Assembly (NCBI RefSeq): GCF_000774145.1
Contig: NZ_KN322987.1
Span: 1,298,871-1,362,870, forward strand
Direction: 5' to 3'
Length of the DNA stretch: 64,000 nt
From: Pseudomonas mediterranea CFBP 5447
Lineage (GTDB): Bacteria > Pseudomonadota > Gammaproteobacteria > Pseudomonadales > Pseudomonadaceae
Part shown: piece by piece, positions 34,223 to 42,144 of the stretch
Numbering within the stretch: the first letter of the stretch is position 1
How the letters are laid out: the number at the start of each line of letters is the position of its first letter
Program-made: the position numbers and the translations under genes
Notes under the pieces: model-generated
What the model saw: the letters and a program-made list of their open reading frames with translations, nothing else
What the model was told of the DNA's origin: nothing
Database searches by the model: none

Positions 34223-34387
34223 ATGAGCCTGACAACGACAATCCTGATGCTGGTGTTCGGCTGGCTGAGCGTAGCGACAGCCATGCTGTGGGGCGTACTG
34301 CGGATTACCCGTCGCCATCATCATCCATCCCCATCGCGCACGGAAAAGCCCAAAGAGTCCAGCCGACGCCACGCCGCCGTGCACTGA
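34223..34387 (+). CDS. Small single-pass membrane protein (54 aa)
   Basis: This short frame encodes MSLTTTILMLVFGWLSVATA and a further 34 residues. One hydrophobic helix (about 5-26) is followed by a very basic tail with ITRRHHHPSPSRTEKPK. AGGGAGG stands 6 bp before ATG, and a strong terminator follows 35 bp after the stop, so this is a complete transcription unit of its own. The histidine-rich cytoplasmic tail may bind metal or membrane lipids. No function is recognised. Confidence 0.7.
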   Translation: MSLTTTILMLVFGWLSVATAMLWGVLRITRRHHHPSPSRTEKPKESSRRHAAVH

Positions 34388-34422
34388 TCGTCACGTTCTT
34401 CAAAAAAACCAAACCAAAAAAA

Positions 34423-34450
34423 CCGCCCGGGCTGAACCCGGGCGGCTTTT
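34423..34450 (+). terminator. Terminator, probably bidirectional
   Basis: CCGCCCGGG / CCCGGGCGG with a 5-nt loop is followed by CTTTT on the plus strand and by TTTTTTTGG on the minus strand. It serves both the 54-aa gene and the convergent terC-type gene. Confidence 0.85.
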
Positions 34451-34462
34451 GCATGCCTGCAA

Positions 34463-35212
34463 TCAGGCTTCGTTGCCCAACGCCTTTTGCCGGGCGCGAC
34501 GGGCCATCATATTCAGCACCTCAATCGCAGCCGAGAACGCCATGGCCGCGTAGATGTAGCCCTTGGGCACATGGGCACCGAAGCCTTCGGCGATCAGCGT
34601 CATGCCGATCATGATCAGGAAGCCCAGCGCCAGCATGACCACCGTCGGGTTGTTGTTGATGAAGCGGGCCAGCGGCTCGGCCGCCAACAGCATCACCAGT
34701 ACCGACACCACCACCGCGATGATCATGATCGGCAAGTGTTCAGTCATGCCCACGGCCGTGATGATGCTGTCGATGGAGAACACCAGGTCGAGCATCAGGA
34801 TCTGACCGATAGCGGCGGCAAATCCGAGGGTCACGCCAGACGTGGCCGTCTTGGGATCGTTTGGCGCGGGGTCCATGCTGTGGTGGATCTCGGTGGTGGC
34901 CTTCCACAGCAGGAACAGACCGCCGGCGATCAGGATCATGTCCTTCCAGGAGAACGCCTGGCCGAGGATTTCGATGACAGGCTCCGTCAACTGCACGATG
35001 AACGCGATGGTGCTCAACAGGCCCAGGCGCAGGATCAGCGCCATGCCGATCCCGATCCGCCGCGCCTTGGCACGATGCTGTTCAGGCAGCTTGTTGGTCA
35101 GGATCGAAATGAAGATCAGGTTATCGATGCCCAGCACGATTTCCATGACGACCAGGGTCGCCAGGGCGATCCAGGCAGTGGGGCTGGCAGCGAGTTGTAA
35201 AAGATAATCCAT
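34463..35212 (-). CDS. TerC-family integral membrane protein
   Basis: This 249-aa protein has about seven membrane helices and the acidic TerC motifs EIVLGIDNLIF (about 25-35) and DLVFSIDSI (about 141-149), which are thought to coordinate metal. TerC/Alx-type proteins act in tellurite resistance, manganese export and loading of exoenzymes. No ter operon surrounds it, so a manganese or metal role is more likely (inference). It ends MMARRARQKALGNEA and runs into a shared terminator. Confidence 0.92.
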   Translation of the reverse strand: MDYLLQLAASPTAWIALATLVVMEIVLGIDNLIFISILTNKLPEQHRAKARRIGIGMALILRLGLLSTIAFIVQLTEPVIEILGQAFSWKDMILIAGGLFLLWKATTEIHHSMDPAPNDPKTATSGVTLGFAAAIGQILMLDLVFSIDSIITAVGMTEHLPIMIIAVVVSVLVMLLAAEPLARFINNNPTVVMLALGFLIMIGMTLIAEGFGAHVPKGYIYAAMAFSAAIEVLNMMARRARQKALGNEA

Positions 35213-35240
35213 GGGTCAGTCCTGGCTCGATGTGACGGGG

Positions 35241-35504
35241 TCAGATGGCTTGGGTGGAGGATTCAGCTTTATCAGCGTCCTCCTTCGGTTCTTTCTTGGG
35301 GCTGATCAACCCGCCAGTGGCGTCGTTCAGTGTCTGCTCGGCAGCCTTGTGGGTATCGTCGATGGCTTTTTTGGCCGCGTCGACCGCTTGTTCCTTCAAC
35401 TGCTGGGCCAATTGTTCAGCACTTTTCTCAGCCTGTTCACAACCCACCAGTGCCATTGCGGACATCGCCAGAAGGGCTGCAAGCCCCAGGGATTTGTACG
35501 TCAT
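35241..35504 (-). CDS. Small lipoprotein, Ala/Lys-rich helical
   Basis: This 87-aa protein starts MTYKSLGLAALLAMSAMALV and has a lipobox VGC (Cys at about residue 22). The rest is a single amphipathic, probably coiled-coil helix (EKSAEQLAQQLKEQAVDAAK) with a charged C-terminus. The start at 35504 is chosen for the signal peptide; the longer frame to 35648 has none. It may be a periplasmic spacer or envelope-stress lipoprotein. It is divergent from nhaR. Confidence 0.75.
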   Translation of the reverse strand: MTYKSLGLAALLAMSAMALVGCEQAEKSAEQLAQQLKEQAVDAAKKAIDDTHKAAEQTLNDATGGLISPKKEPKEDADKAESSTQAI

Positions 35505-35640
35505 GAATAGAAGCCTCTGTAGAAAGACGGAGCCTGAAGATGGCTCACCAATGGCCAGGGATTCTAGAGACGTCGATACTTCAGGAAAATTCGTATTTTC
35601 AGCGGCTATACTTCGGTTTTTTACGAAGCCAAGTGAACCC

Positions 35641-36534
35641 ATGCTCAATTATCGGCAACTGCATTACTTCTGGGTCGTAGCCAAGACAGGCAGCATCGTA
35701 CGGGCGTGCGAGCAGTTGAACCTGACCCCGCAGACCATCAGCGGGCAGATTTCCCTGTTCGAGCAAACGTATAACATCAAATTGTTTCGCCGCGTCGGAC
35801 GACAACTGGAACTCACCGAAGCCGGTCGCCAGACGCTGCCCTACGCCGAGCACATGTTCCAACTGGGGGGCGAGCTGGAGCTGATGCTCCGGGCCCAGCC
35901 CAACGAACAGCAGACGCTGTTCCGGGTCGGGGTGGCGGACGTAGTGCCCAAGTCCATCGTCTATCGACTGCTGGCGCCGACCATGGAACTGAGCAAACCG
36001 CTGCGCGTCACCTGTCGCGAGGACAAACTCGAACGGCTGCTGGCGGACCTGGCGATCCAGCGCCTGGACCTGGTGATTTCCGACAGCCCGATGCCCAGTC
36101 ACCTGGACATCAAGGGCTACAGCCAGAAACTGGGGGAATGCGGCATCAGTTTCTTCGCCACCGCCGCACTGGCCGAACGCTACGGGGAGGATTTTCCCCG
36201 CGGCCTGCAGGATGCTCCCCTGCTGATCCCCGGCCCCGAAACCGTAGTTCGCAGCCGCCTGCAACGCTGGTTCGCCGAGCAGCAGATCCAGCCGCGCATC
36301 GTGGGTGAGTTCGACGACAGCGCGTTGATGCAGGCCTTCGGTCAGTCAGGCAGCGGCATTTTCATCGGCCCGAGCGTGATCGCCGAAGAAGTGAAGCGCC
36401 AGTACGGCGTGCAGGAGATCGGCCAGACCGACGCGGTGAGCGAGTCGTTCTATGCCATCTCCGTGGAGCGCAAGGTCAGCCACCCGGGCATCGTCGCGAT
36501 TGCCGAAGGCGCACGGCGCGAGTTGTTCCATTAA
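35641..36534 (+). CDS. nhaR: LysR-type transcriptional activator NhaR
   Basis: This 297-aa LysR-family regulator starts MLNYRQLHYFWVVAKTGSIV with helix-turn-helix at about 18-37. The WVVAKTGSI and LNLTPQTISGQI segments are characteristic of NhaR as I recall it. In E. coli NhaR senses sodium and activates nhaA. Here no Na+/H+ antiporter is adjacent, so its regulon must lie elsewhere. The MFS gene runs convergently and the two stop codons share the tetranucleotide TTAA. The longer frame from 35245 is antisense to the lipoprotein gene and is discarded. Confidence 0.85.
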   Translation: MLNYRQLHYFWVVAKTGSIVRACEQLNLTPQTISGQISLFEQTYNIKLFRRVGRQLELTEAGRQTLPYAEHMFQLGGELELMLRAQPNEQQTLFRVGVADVVPKSIVYRLLAPTMELSKPLRVTCREDKLERLLADLAIQRLDLVISDSPMPSHLDIKGYSQKLGECGISFFATAALAERYGEDFPRGLQDAPLLIPGPETVVRSRLQRWFAEQQIQPRIVGEFDDSALMQAFGQSGSGIFIGPSVIAEEVKRQYGVQEIGQTDAVSESFYAISVERKVSHPGIVAIAEGARRELFH

Positions 36535-37685
36535 GCGTGAACGGGGCGGGGCTTGAACGTCATCAGCAGCAGCGCCAGCAGGATCGATATGAGGATGAAC
36601 CCGGCCGCCGCAAAACCGACGCTGCCCAGGCCCAGCGTATCGATGACCCGCCCGCCGACCATCGCCCCCAGGCCAATGCCCAGGTTGGCGCCAGCGATGT
36701 TCAGCGACGCGGCGAAGGCTGGCGCCTCCGGGGCGGCCTTCATCAGTCGCACATGACTGACCAGGAACAGCGCGGCCTGGGTCACGCCCCAGATCGCCAT
36801 CGCCGCGGCCAGCCACAGGGTGGAATGAATGCTCGGCACCAATGCCACCATGCCGCCGATCATGAACAGGCAGAACACCATCGACGCGATCAGCGGATGC
36901 CGGTCCACCGCTCGACCACCCAGGGAGTTGCCCACCAGCCCCACGGCGCCAAACCCCATCAGGCACCAGCCCACCAGCGTGCCATCGAACCCGGCGAGAC
37001 GCTCGAGGATGTCGGCCAGGTAGGTGTAAGCGGTGAACATGCCGCTGAATACCAGGATCGACAACAGCACGTGGCCTTGCATCAACGGGCTGCGCAGGAT
37101 CTTGAACTGCGAGCGGAAGCTGACTTGATGCAAGTGCAGGTTCGTCTTCGGCAGGTAGATGAACAGCAATAGCGCCTTGGCGAAGGCGATGACGGCGAGG
37201 ATCGCGAAAGCACTGCGCCAGCCGAACGCATCGGAAACCAGCGTTCCCACCGGGATCCCGAATACCGTGGCGCAGACAATGCCGAAGCCGATCCGGGCAA
37301 TGGCCCGTCCGGCATGCTGCGGCCCGACGATGTCCACCGCCGTTTCGCTGGCCAGTGCCCAGAACACCGGCAGGCCGAGCGCCGGGATCAACCGGGCAAT
37401 GGCCATGACCCAGATATCGGGGGCAACGGCCGCCAATGTGTTGGCCAGGCCGAACATCAGCAGTACGCTGATAAACAGTCTGCGCCGTTCGAAACGGGCA
37501 AACCAGGCTGTCAGGAATGGCCCGAACGCCGCCACCGTAAACGCGAACAGCGTCACCAGCAATCCGGCCTGGGGAATGCTGACGTGCAAGTCGCGAGCGA
37601 TGGATGGCAGCAGGCCAACAATGATGAATTCCGTGGTCAGCACCGTGAAACCGGCGGCCGACAACAGGAAAATGGGTAACAACAT
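36531..37685 (-). CDS. MFS efflux transporter (DHA1/AraJ-like)
   Basis: This 384-aa protein has twelve predicted hydrophobic segments, beginning MLLPIFLLSAAGFTVLTTEF. The MFS motif A region between helices 2 and 3 reads WFARFERRRLF (about 70-80). It looks like the drug/arabinose exporter branch. The ATG at 37685 is chosen because CGGAG precedes it and the TTEFIIVGLLP start is typical. It is convergent with nhaR and overlaps its stop. The substrate is unknown. Confidence 0.9.
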   Translation of the reverse strand: MLLPIFLLSAAGFTVLTTEFIIVGLLPSIARDLHVSIPQAGLLVTLFAFTVAAFGPFLTAWFARFERRRLFISVLLMFGLANTLAAVAPDIWVMAIARLIPALGLPVFWALASETAVDIVGPQHAGRAIARIGFGIVCATVFGIPVGTLVSDAFGWRSAFAILAVIAFAKALLLFIYLPKTNLHLHQVSFRSQFKILRSPLMQGHVLLSILVFSGMFTAYTYLADILERLAGFDGTLVGWCLMGFGAVGLVGNSLGGRAVDRHPLIASMVFCLFMIGGMVALVPSIHSTLWLAAAMAIWGVTQAALFLVSHVRLMKAAPEAPAFAASLNIAGANLGIGLGAMVGGRVIDTLGLGSVGFAAAGFILISILLALLLMTFKPRPVHA

Positions 37686-37970
37686 GCAGAACTCCGAGAA
37701 AACGACAACACCAGCGTTGGCCTGAGGGCCCGCTGGAGGAAGAGAGAGAGGTGAGAGAACCAAAGCCTAACAGAATGTGGGCCACAGACAAATGTGCTTA
37801 AACACCTGAGTGACGGATCGTCACAGGTCCGTCAGATTCTTTACCGGGCTGTGCTAAAGTCCGCGACCCGCAAACATCGAACATTTCTTCCGGTCCCGCT
37901 CACGTGGCCTGCCCGCTTGTTGCCCTGAACGCGGACCGTTGCCCACAACAAAAAACACATGGATAGCCGT

Positions 37971-39203
37971 ATGACTGCTTTATCCCCTTCCCTTTTGCAA
38001 CGCTTCAAACGCACCAGCCTGGTGACGCAAATCGTCATCGGCCTGATCATCGGTATCGCCCTGGCCTGGCTGGCGCCGGACGTGGCGAAATCCACCGCAT
38101 TCATCGGCAAGGTCTTCGTCTCCGCCCTCAAGGCGGTCGCCCCCATCCTGGTGTTCGTACTGGTCATGGCTTCGATCGCCAACCATAAACAAGGCCAGGA
38201 AACCCATATCCGGCCGATCCTGTTCCTGTACCTGCTGGGCACTTTCGCAGCGGCGGTGGTTGCAGTGGTTGCCAGCACCCTGTTCCCCTCCAGCCTGGTG
38301 TTGTCCGCCCAGGACGTGGCTGTCACCGCTCCCGGTGGCATCGGCGAAGTGCTGCAAAGCCTGCTGCTCAGCGTCGTGGATAACCCGGTCCGGGCGCTGA
38401 CCGACGGTAACTTCATCGGCATCCTGGCCTGGGCCATCGGCCTGGGGATTGCCCTGCGCCACGCCGGCGAAACCACACGGACCATGCTCGACGACCTGTC
38501 CAACGGCGTGACCGCGATCGTGCGCCTGGTGATCAGCTTCGCCCCGCTGGGGATCTTCGGGCTGGTTGCCTCGACCCTGGCCACCTCCGGCTTCGGCGCC
38601 CTGCTCGGTTACCTGCACCTGTTGACCGTGCTGATCGGCTGCATGCTGTTCGTCGCACTGGTGGTCAACCCGCTCATCGTGTTCTGGAAACTGCGGCGCA
38701 ACCCGTATCCGCTGGTGTTCACCTGCCTGCGCGAAAGCGGCATCACCGCGTTCTTCACCCGCAGTTCAGCGGCCAACATTCCGGTGAACCTGGAACTGAG
38801 CAAACGCCTGGGCCTGCACGAGGATACCTACTCGGTATCGATCCCACTGGGCGCGACCATCAACATGGCCGGCGCCGCCATCACCATCACTGTGCTGGCC
38901 CTGGCTGCGGTGCATACCCTGGGGATCGTGGTGGATGTTCCGACAGCGGTCCTGCTGAGCGTCGTCGCGGCCATTTGTGCCTGCGGCGCGTCCGGCGTGG
39001 CCGGCGGCTCGCTGCTGCTGATCCCCCTGGCGTGCAGCCTGTTCGGTATCCCGAGTGAGGTCGCCATGCAGGTGGTTGCCGTGGGATTCATCATCGGCGT
39101 GCTGCAGGATTCTGCGGAGACGGCGTTGAATTCGTCCACCGATGTGCTGTTTACCGCGGCGGCTTGCCTGGGTGAGGAAGAGCGGCTCGCGCGTACGGCA
39201 TAA
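37971..39203 (+). CDS. sstT: Serine/threonine:Na+ symporter SstT
   Basis: This 410-aa member of the dicarboxylate/amino-acid:cation symporter family has the HP1 serine-rich region (TRSSAANIPVNLELSKRLG, about 263-281) and the HP2 motif with INMAGAAITITVLALA. It resembles E. coli SstT in length and N-terminus. The ATG at 37971 aligns with that start and has GGA 7 bp upstream. An ATG at 37959 would add four residues. It imports serine and threonine with sodium. It is monocistronic and followed by a REP pair and a terminator. Confidence 0.92.
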   Translation: MTALSPSLLQRFKRTSLVTQIVIGLIIGIALAWLAPDVAKSTAFIGKVFVSALKAVAPILVFVLVMASIANHKQGQETHIRPILFLYLLGTFAAAVVAVVASTLFPSSLVLSAQDVAVTAPGGIGEVLQSLLLSVVDNPVRALTDGNFIGILAWAIGLGIALRHAGETTRTMLDDLSNGVTAIVRLVISFAPLGIFGLVASTLATSGFGALLGYLHLLTVLIGCMLFVALVVNPLIVFWKLRRNPYPLVFTCLRESGITAFFTRSSAANIPVNLELSKRLGLHEDTYSVSIPLGATINMAGAAITITVLALAAVHTLGIVVDVPTAVLLSVVAAICACGASGVAGGSLLLIPLACSLFGIPSEVAMQVVAVGFIIGVLQDSAETALNSSTDVLFTAAACLGEEERLARTA

Positions 39204-39227
39204 CCGTTGCGGTGGGTGCACCATCGT

Positions 39228-39305
39228 CATCGCGAGCAGGCTCGCTCCCACAGGGGCCAGCGGTAACCACGGAACCAATGTGGGAGCGAGTCTGCTCGCG
39301 ATAGC
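39228..39305. repeat. REP pair
   Basis: CATCGCGAGCAGGCTCGCTC (39228) and the inverted GTGGGAGCGAGTCTGCTCGC arm ending at 39305 lie downstream of sstT. Confidence 0.88.
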
Positions 39306-39333
39306 GGCGGTATATCCGCCGAGGACAAACCAC

Positions 39334-39373
39334 AAAAAAGCCCGGAACGGCTCACACCGTCCCGGGCTTTTTC
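39334..39373. terminator. Bidirectional terminator between sstT and the DUF1993 gene
   Basis: AAAAAAGCCCGG pairs with CCGGGCTTTTTT around a loop that is itself an imperfect stem (ACGG/CCGT). T-runs are present on both strands. Confidence 0.88.
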
Positions 39374-39385
39374 ATGGCTGCGAGC

Positions 39386-39895
39386 TTAGAACGCGCCCAT
39401 GTAGTCGCGCTTGCCCACTTCCACACCGTTATGACGCAGCAGCGCATAGGTGGTGGTGACGTGGAAGAAGAACTGCGGCAGGCCGTAGGTCAGCAGGTAG
39501 TTCTGACCGGTGAAGCGTTTTTCCTTCGGCGTGCCCGGACGGGTGACGATCTCGATGTTTTCCTTGCCATCGACCTGCTCGGGGCGGATGCCGTCGATGA
39601 AGGCCAATACCTTGGTGATCAGGGCTTGCAGCTCGGCGAAGGTGGTTTCGCTGTCGTCATATTTCGGCACTTCAATCTCGACCAGGCGAGCGGACACGCC
39701 CTTGGCGAAATCCACGGCAATCTGCACCTGACGCACCAGCGGGAACATGTCCGGGTACAGGCGGGCTTGCAGGAAAGCGTTCGGGTCGATGTTTTTCGCA
39801 GTCGCGTGGGCTTCGGCCTTGTTCAGGACGTCGCTCATGGCGTTGAGCATCTGCTTGAAAACCGGGATGGATGCGGCGTACAGAGAAATAGTCAT
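39386..39895 (-). CDS. DUF1993 family protein
   Basis: This 169-aa protein opens MTISLYAASIPVFKQMLNAM and contains the helical DinB-like pattern of DUF1993 (LYPDMFPLVRQVQIAVDFAK, about 56-75). Conserved histidines (FFFHVTTTYALLRHNG near the C-terminus) recall the DinB metal-binding fold. The function is unknown; family members are common in Pseudomonas and other proteobacteria. The start at 39895 gives the usual N-terminus; the longer frame adds 30 unrelated residues. Confidence 0.85.
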   Translation of the reverse strand: MTISLYAASIPVFKQMLNAMSDVLNKAEAHATAKNIDPNAFLQARLYPDMFPLVRQVQIAVDFAKGVSARLVEIEVPKYDDSETTFAELQALITKVLAFIDGIRPEQVDGKENIEIVTRPGTPKEKRFTGQNYLLTYGLPQFFFHVTTTYALLRHNGVEVGKRDYMGAF

Positions 39896-40024
39896 GGCGA
39901 TCTCATGCAGGTGAAAGGAAGGAACACAGCAACGGAGGCGATTATAGCCACGGCTTTGTTGCACACCTTGTCTTTTATTGCGCAAGGATTAGGCTAGGCG
40001 GCTTCACAGCATAGGGGACGCGCG

Positions 40025-40672
40025 ATGAGCATCGAAGAACAAGGCCAGGCCGAAGAACCACGGCTCAACAGCACGGAAATCCGCATCCTCGGTGCCCTGG
40101 TGGAAAAACAGGCCACCAACCCGGAAACCTACCCACTGACGCTCAACGCCCTGGTATTGGCCTGCAACCAGAAAACCAGCCGTGAACCGGTGATGAACCT
40201 CACCCCGGGCCAGGTCGGCCAGAGCTTGCGGGCGCTGGAGGGGCGCGGCTTTACCAAACTGGTCATGGGCAGCCGCGCCGACCGCTGGGAGCATCGGGTC
40301 GACAAGGCCCTGGAACTGGTACCGGCCCAGGTCATCCTGATGGGCTTGTTGTTCCTGCGCGGTCCGCAAACGGTCAACGAGTTGTTGACCCGCAGTGGCC
40401 GCATGCATGACTTCGAAGACACCGACCAGGTGTTGCATCAACTTGAACGCCTGATTGCCCGTGGGCTGGCGCTGTTGGTGCCACGCCAGGCCGGGCAGCG
40501 GGAAGACCGCTATGTCCATGCCATGGGCGACCCGGCGGACATAGAGGCGATCCTCGCCGCCCGCCAGCACCCGGTGGAACGCGGTGCCGGCAGCGGCGTC
40601 TCGCTGGAACGCATCGAAGAACTCGAAGCGCGGATCGCGGCGCTGGAGGAACGTCTCGCGCGTCTGGAATAG
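40025..40672 (+). CDS. yceH: YceH (DUF480) family protein
   Basis: This 215-aa protein contains the DUF480 signature: STEIRILGALVEKQATNPET (about 17-36), TYPLTLNALVLACNQKTSR and a C-terminal coiled coil (SLERIEELEARIAALEERLA). The fold is two winged helices, which suggests nucleic-acid binding, but the role is unsettled. E. coli yceH is the best-known member. It stands 3 bp from a convergent gene. Confidence 0.9.
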   Translation: MSIEEQGQAEEPRLNSTEIRILGALVEKQATNPETYPLTLNALVLACNQKTSREPVMNLTPGQVGQSLRALEGRGFTKLVMGSRADRWEHRVDKALELVPAQVILMGLLFLRGPQTVNELLTRSGRMHDFEDTDQVLHQLERLIARGLALLVPRQAGQREDRYVHAMGDPADIEAILAARQHPVERGAGSGVSLERIEELEARIAALEERLARLE

Positions 40673-40675
40673 GCC

Positions 40676-41497
40676 CTACGCGGACCGGGCAAACGCCACG
40701 GCTTTCTTGAACTGTTCCAGGCTGGGCCGCACGCCGGTGTACAGCACGAACTGCTCCAGGGCCTGGATCGCAACCACCTCCAACCCGGTGATGATCCGTT
40801 TGCCCTCAGCCCGGGCACGCACGATCAGCGGCGTTTCCGATGGAATTGCCACCACGTCGAACACCGTCTCGGCTGCGGCGATAGCATCGGGCTCGAACGC
40901 CAGCTGATCGGCTTCCGGCCCTCCGGCCATGCCAATCGGTGTGACATTGATCAGCATCCGCGGCCGCTGCTCACCCAGCTCGGCTTGCCACTCATACCCC
41001 AAGGATTCGGCCAAGGCCCGCCCGGCGGCTTCGTTGCGGGCGACGATCAGCCCTTGCTGGTAGCCGCCATCACGCAGGGCGCTGGCCACGGCCTTGGCCA
41101 TCCCACCGCTGCCGCGCAGGGCAAAGGTCGAGTCCCGGGGCACGGCATGGGTCTGCAGCAATTGGGCGACCGCGATGTAATCGGTGTTGTAGGCCTTTAA
41201 ATGGCCATCGGTGTTGACAATGGTGTTGATGGACTGGATCGCGGCGGCGGAGGCGTCCAGTTCATCGACCAGGGCAATACAGGCTTCCTTGAACGGCATC
41301 GACACCCCGCACCCGCGGATGCCCAAGGCGCGGATACCGCCGACCGCACCGGGCAAGTCCCGGCTGCTGAAGGCCTTGTAATAGAAATTCAGGCCCAGTT
41401 GCTCATACAAGTGATTGTGAAAGCGCAGGCCGAAATTCCCGGGGCGCCCCGACAGCGACATGCACAATTGGGTGTCTTTGTTGGGATTGATTTGCAT
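40676..41497 (-). CDS. Shikimate 5-dehydrogenase-like protein (secondary AroE homologue)
   Basis: This 273-aa protein has the AroE fold: N-terminal substrate region with SMSGRP-like LCMSLSGRPGNFG (about 11-23), MPFKEACIALVDELD with the catalytic Lys (about 68), NTDYIAV with the catalytic Asp (about 104-110) and NADP region LRGSGGMAKAVASAL. The canonical N-S-R-S-P-x-IHN substrate motif is replaced by SLSGRPGNFGLRFHN, so it belongs to a divergent branch rather than the housekeeping enzyme, perhaps acting on quinate or a related compound. The ATG at 41497 follows AAGGAAATAAC. Confidence 0.82.
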   Translation of the reverse strand: MQINPNKDTQLCMSLSGRPGNFGLRFHNHLYEQLGLNFYYKAFSSRDLPGAVGGIRALGIRGCGVSMPFKEACIALVDELDASAAAIQSINTIVNTDGHLKAYNTDYIAVAQLLQTHAVPRDSTFALRGSGGMAKAVASALRDGGYQQGLIVARNEAAGRALAESLGYEWQAELGEQRPRMLINVTPIGMAGGPEADQLAFEPDAIAAAETVFDVVAIPSETPLIVRARAEGKRIITGLEVVAIQALEQFVLYTGVRPSLEQFKKAVAFARSA

Positions 41498-41662
41498 GTT
41501 ATTTCCTTGCATTCACTTTCTGACAAACGGGATCGCCGCCCGCCTGACCTTACACAATATTTACCCAACGGCGCTGCAAATCCTGGGAAAATCGTTGTCA
41601 GAGCAAGTACCCCCGTGACCTTTCAGCGGTCTGTTACAAACGGGGCCAAACGAGGAACCACC

Positions 41663-42013
41663 ATGAATCGTAAACTCCCTGTCATCGCCCTGCTCGTGGG
41701 GGCACTCGCGGTCACCGGCCAGGCATCCGCCCATGGTCGCGGTGGTTGGGAGGGTCCCGCAGTGTTTGGTGCAATCGTCGGCTCGGCTATTGTCGGCTCG
41801 GCGCTCATCAACCGTGACCGGCCGGTGTACGTGCAACAACCGGTCTACGTCCAGCCGCAACCGGTTTATGTGCAGCAGCCCCCACCAGTCTATTACGAGC
41901 CACAGCCGGTGTACGTCGAGCGGCCTATCTACTATCGCCCGGCACCGGTGTATTACGGGCCACCACGGGGCTACTACTACGGCCCGCCTCACGGCCATTA
42001 CGGTCGCTGGTAA
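41663..42013 (+). CDS. Secreted Tyr/Pro/Val-repeat protein (116 aa)
   Basis: A signal peptide (MNRKLPVIALLVGALAVTGQ, cleavage after ASA) is followed by a small hydrophobic Gly/Ala segment (PAVFGAIVGSAIVGSALI) and then about 60 residues of repeats of the type PVYVQQP, PVYYEPQ and PVYYGPP. This is a PXPV-type surface or periplasmic protein of unknown function, common in Pseudomonas. CGAGGAA precedes the ATG. A terminator follows immediately, so it is monocistronic. Confidence 0.8.
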   Translation: MNRKLPVIALLVGALAVTGQASAHGRGGWEGPAVFGAIVGSAIVGSALINRDRPVYVQQPVYVQPQPVYVQQPPPVYYEPQPVYVERPIYYRPAPVYYGPPRGYYYGPPHGHYGRW

Positions 42014-42021
42014 CCGAACAG

Positions 42022-42061
42022 AAAAACAGCCTGTAATCCTCGATCACAGGCTGTTTTTTTA
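42022..42061 (+). terminator. Terminator after the PVY-repeat gene
   Basis: AAAACAGCCTGT pairs with ACAGGCTGTTTT around a 13-nt loop and is followed by more T residues, 9 bp after the stop codon. Confidence 0.9.
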
Positions 42062-42104
42062 GGTCGGCAGCACAGTTCAGCATTGATGTGAACTGATCCA
42101 CCGC

Positions 42105-42128
42105 TATCGCGAGCAGGCTCGCTCCCAC
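42105..42128. repeat. Single REP arm
   Basis: TATCGCGAGCAGGCTCGCTC begins at 42105 with no inverted partner nearby. It lies just beyond the stop of the nucleobase permease gene. Confidence 0.85.
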
Positions 42129-42144
42129 AGGGGATTTGGCAAAG

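Noticed and set aside
40676..41497. Housekeeping aroE
   Set aside because: The substrate motif differs from canonical AroE and the usual neighbours (such as hemF) are missing, so it was called a secondary homologue.
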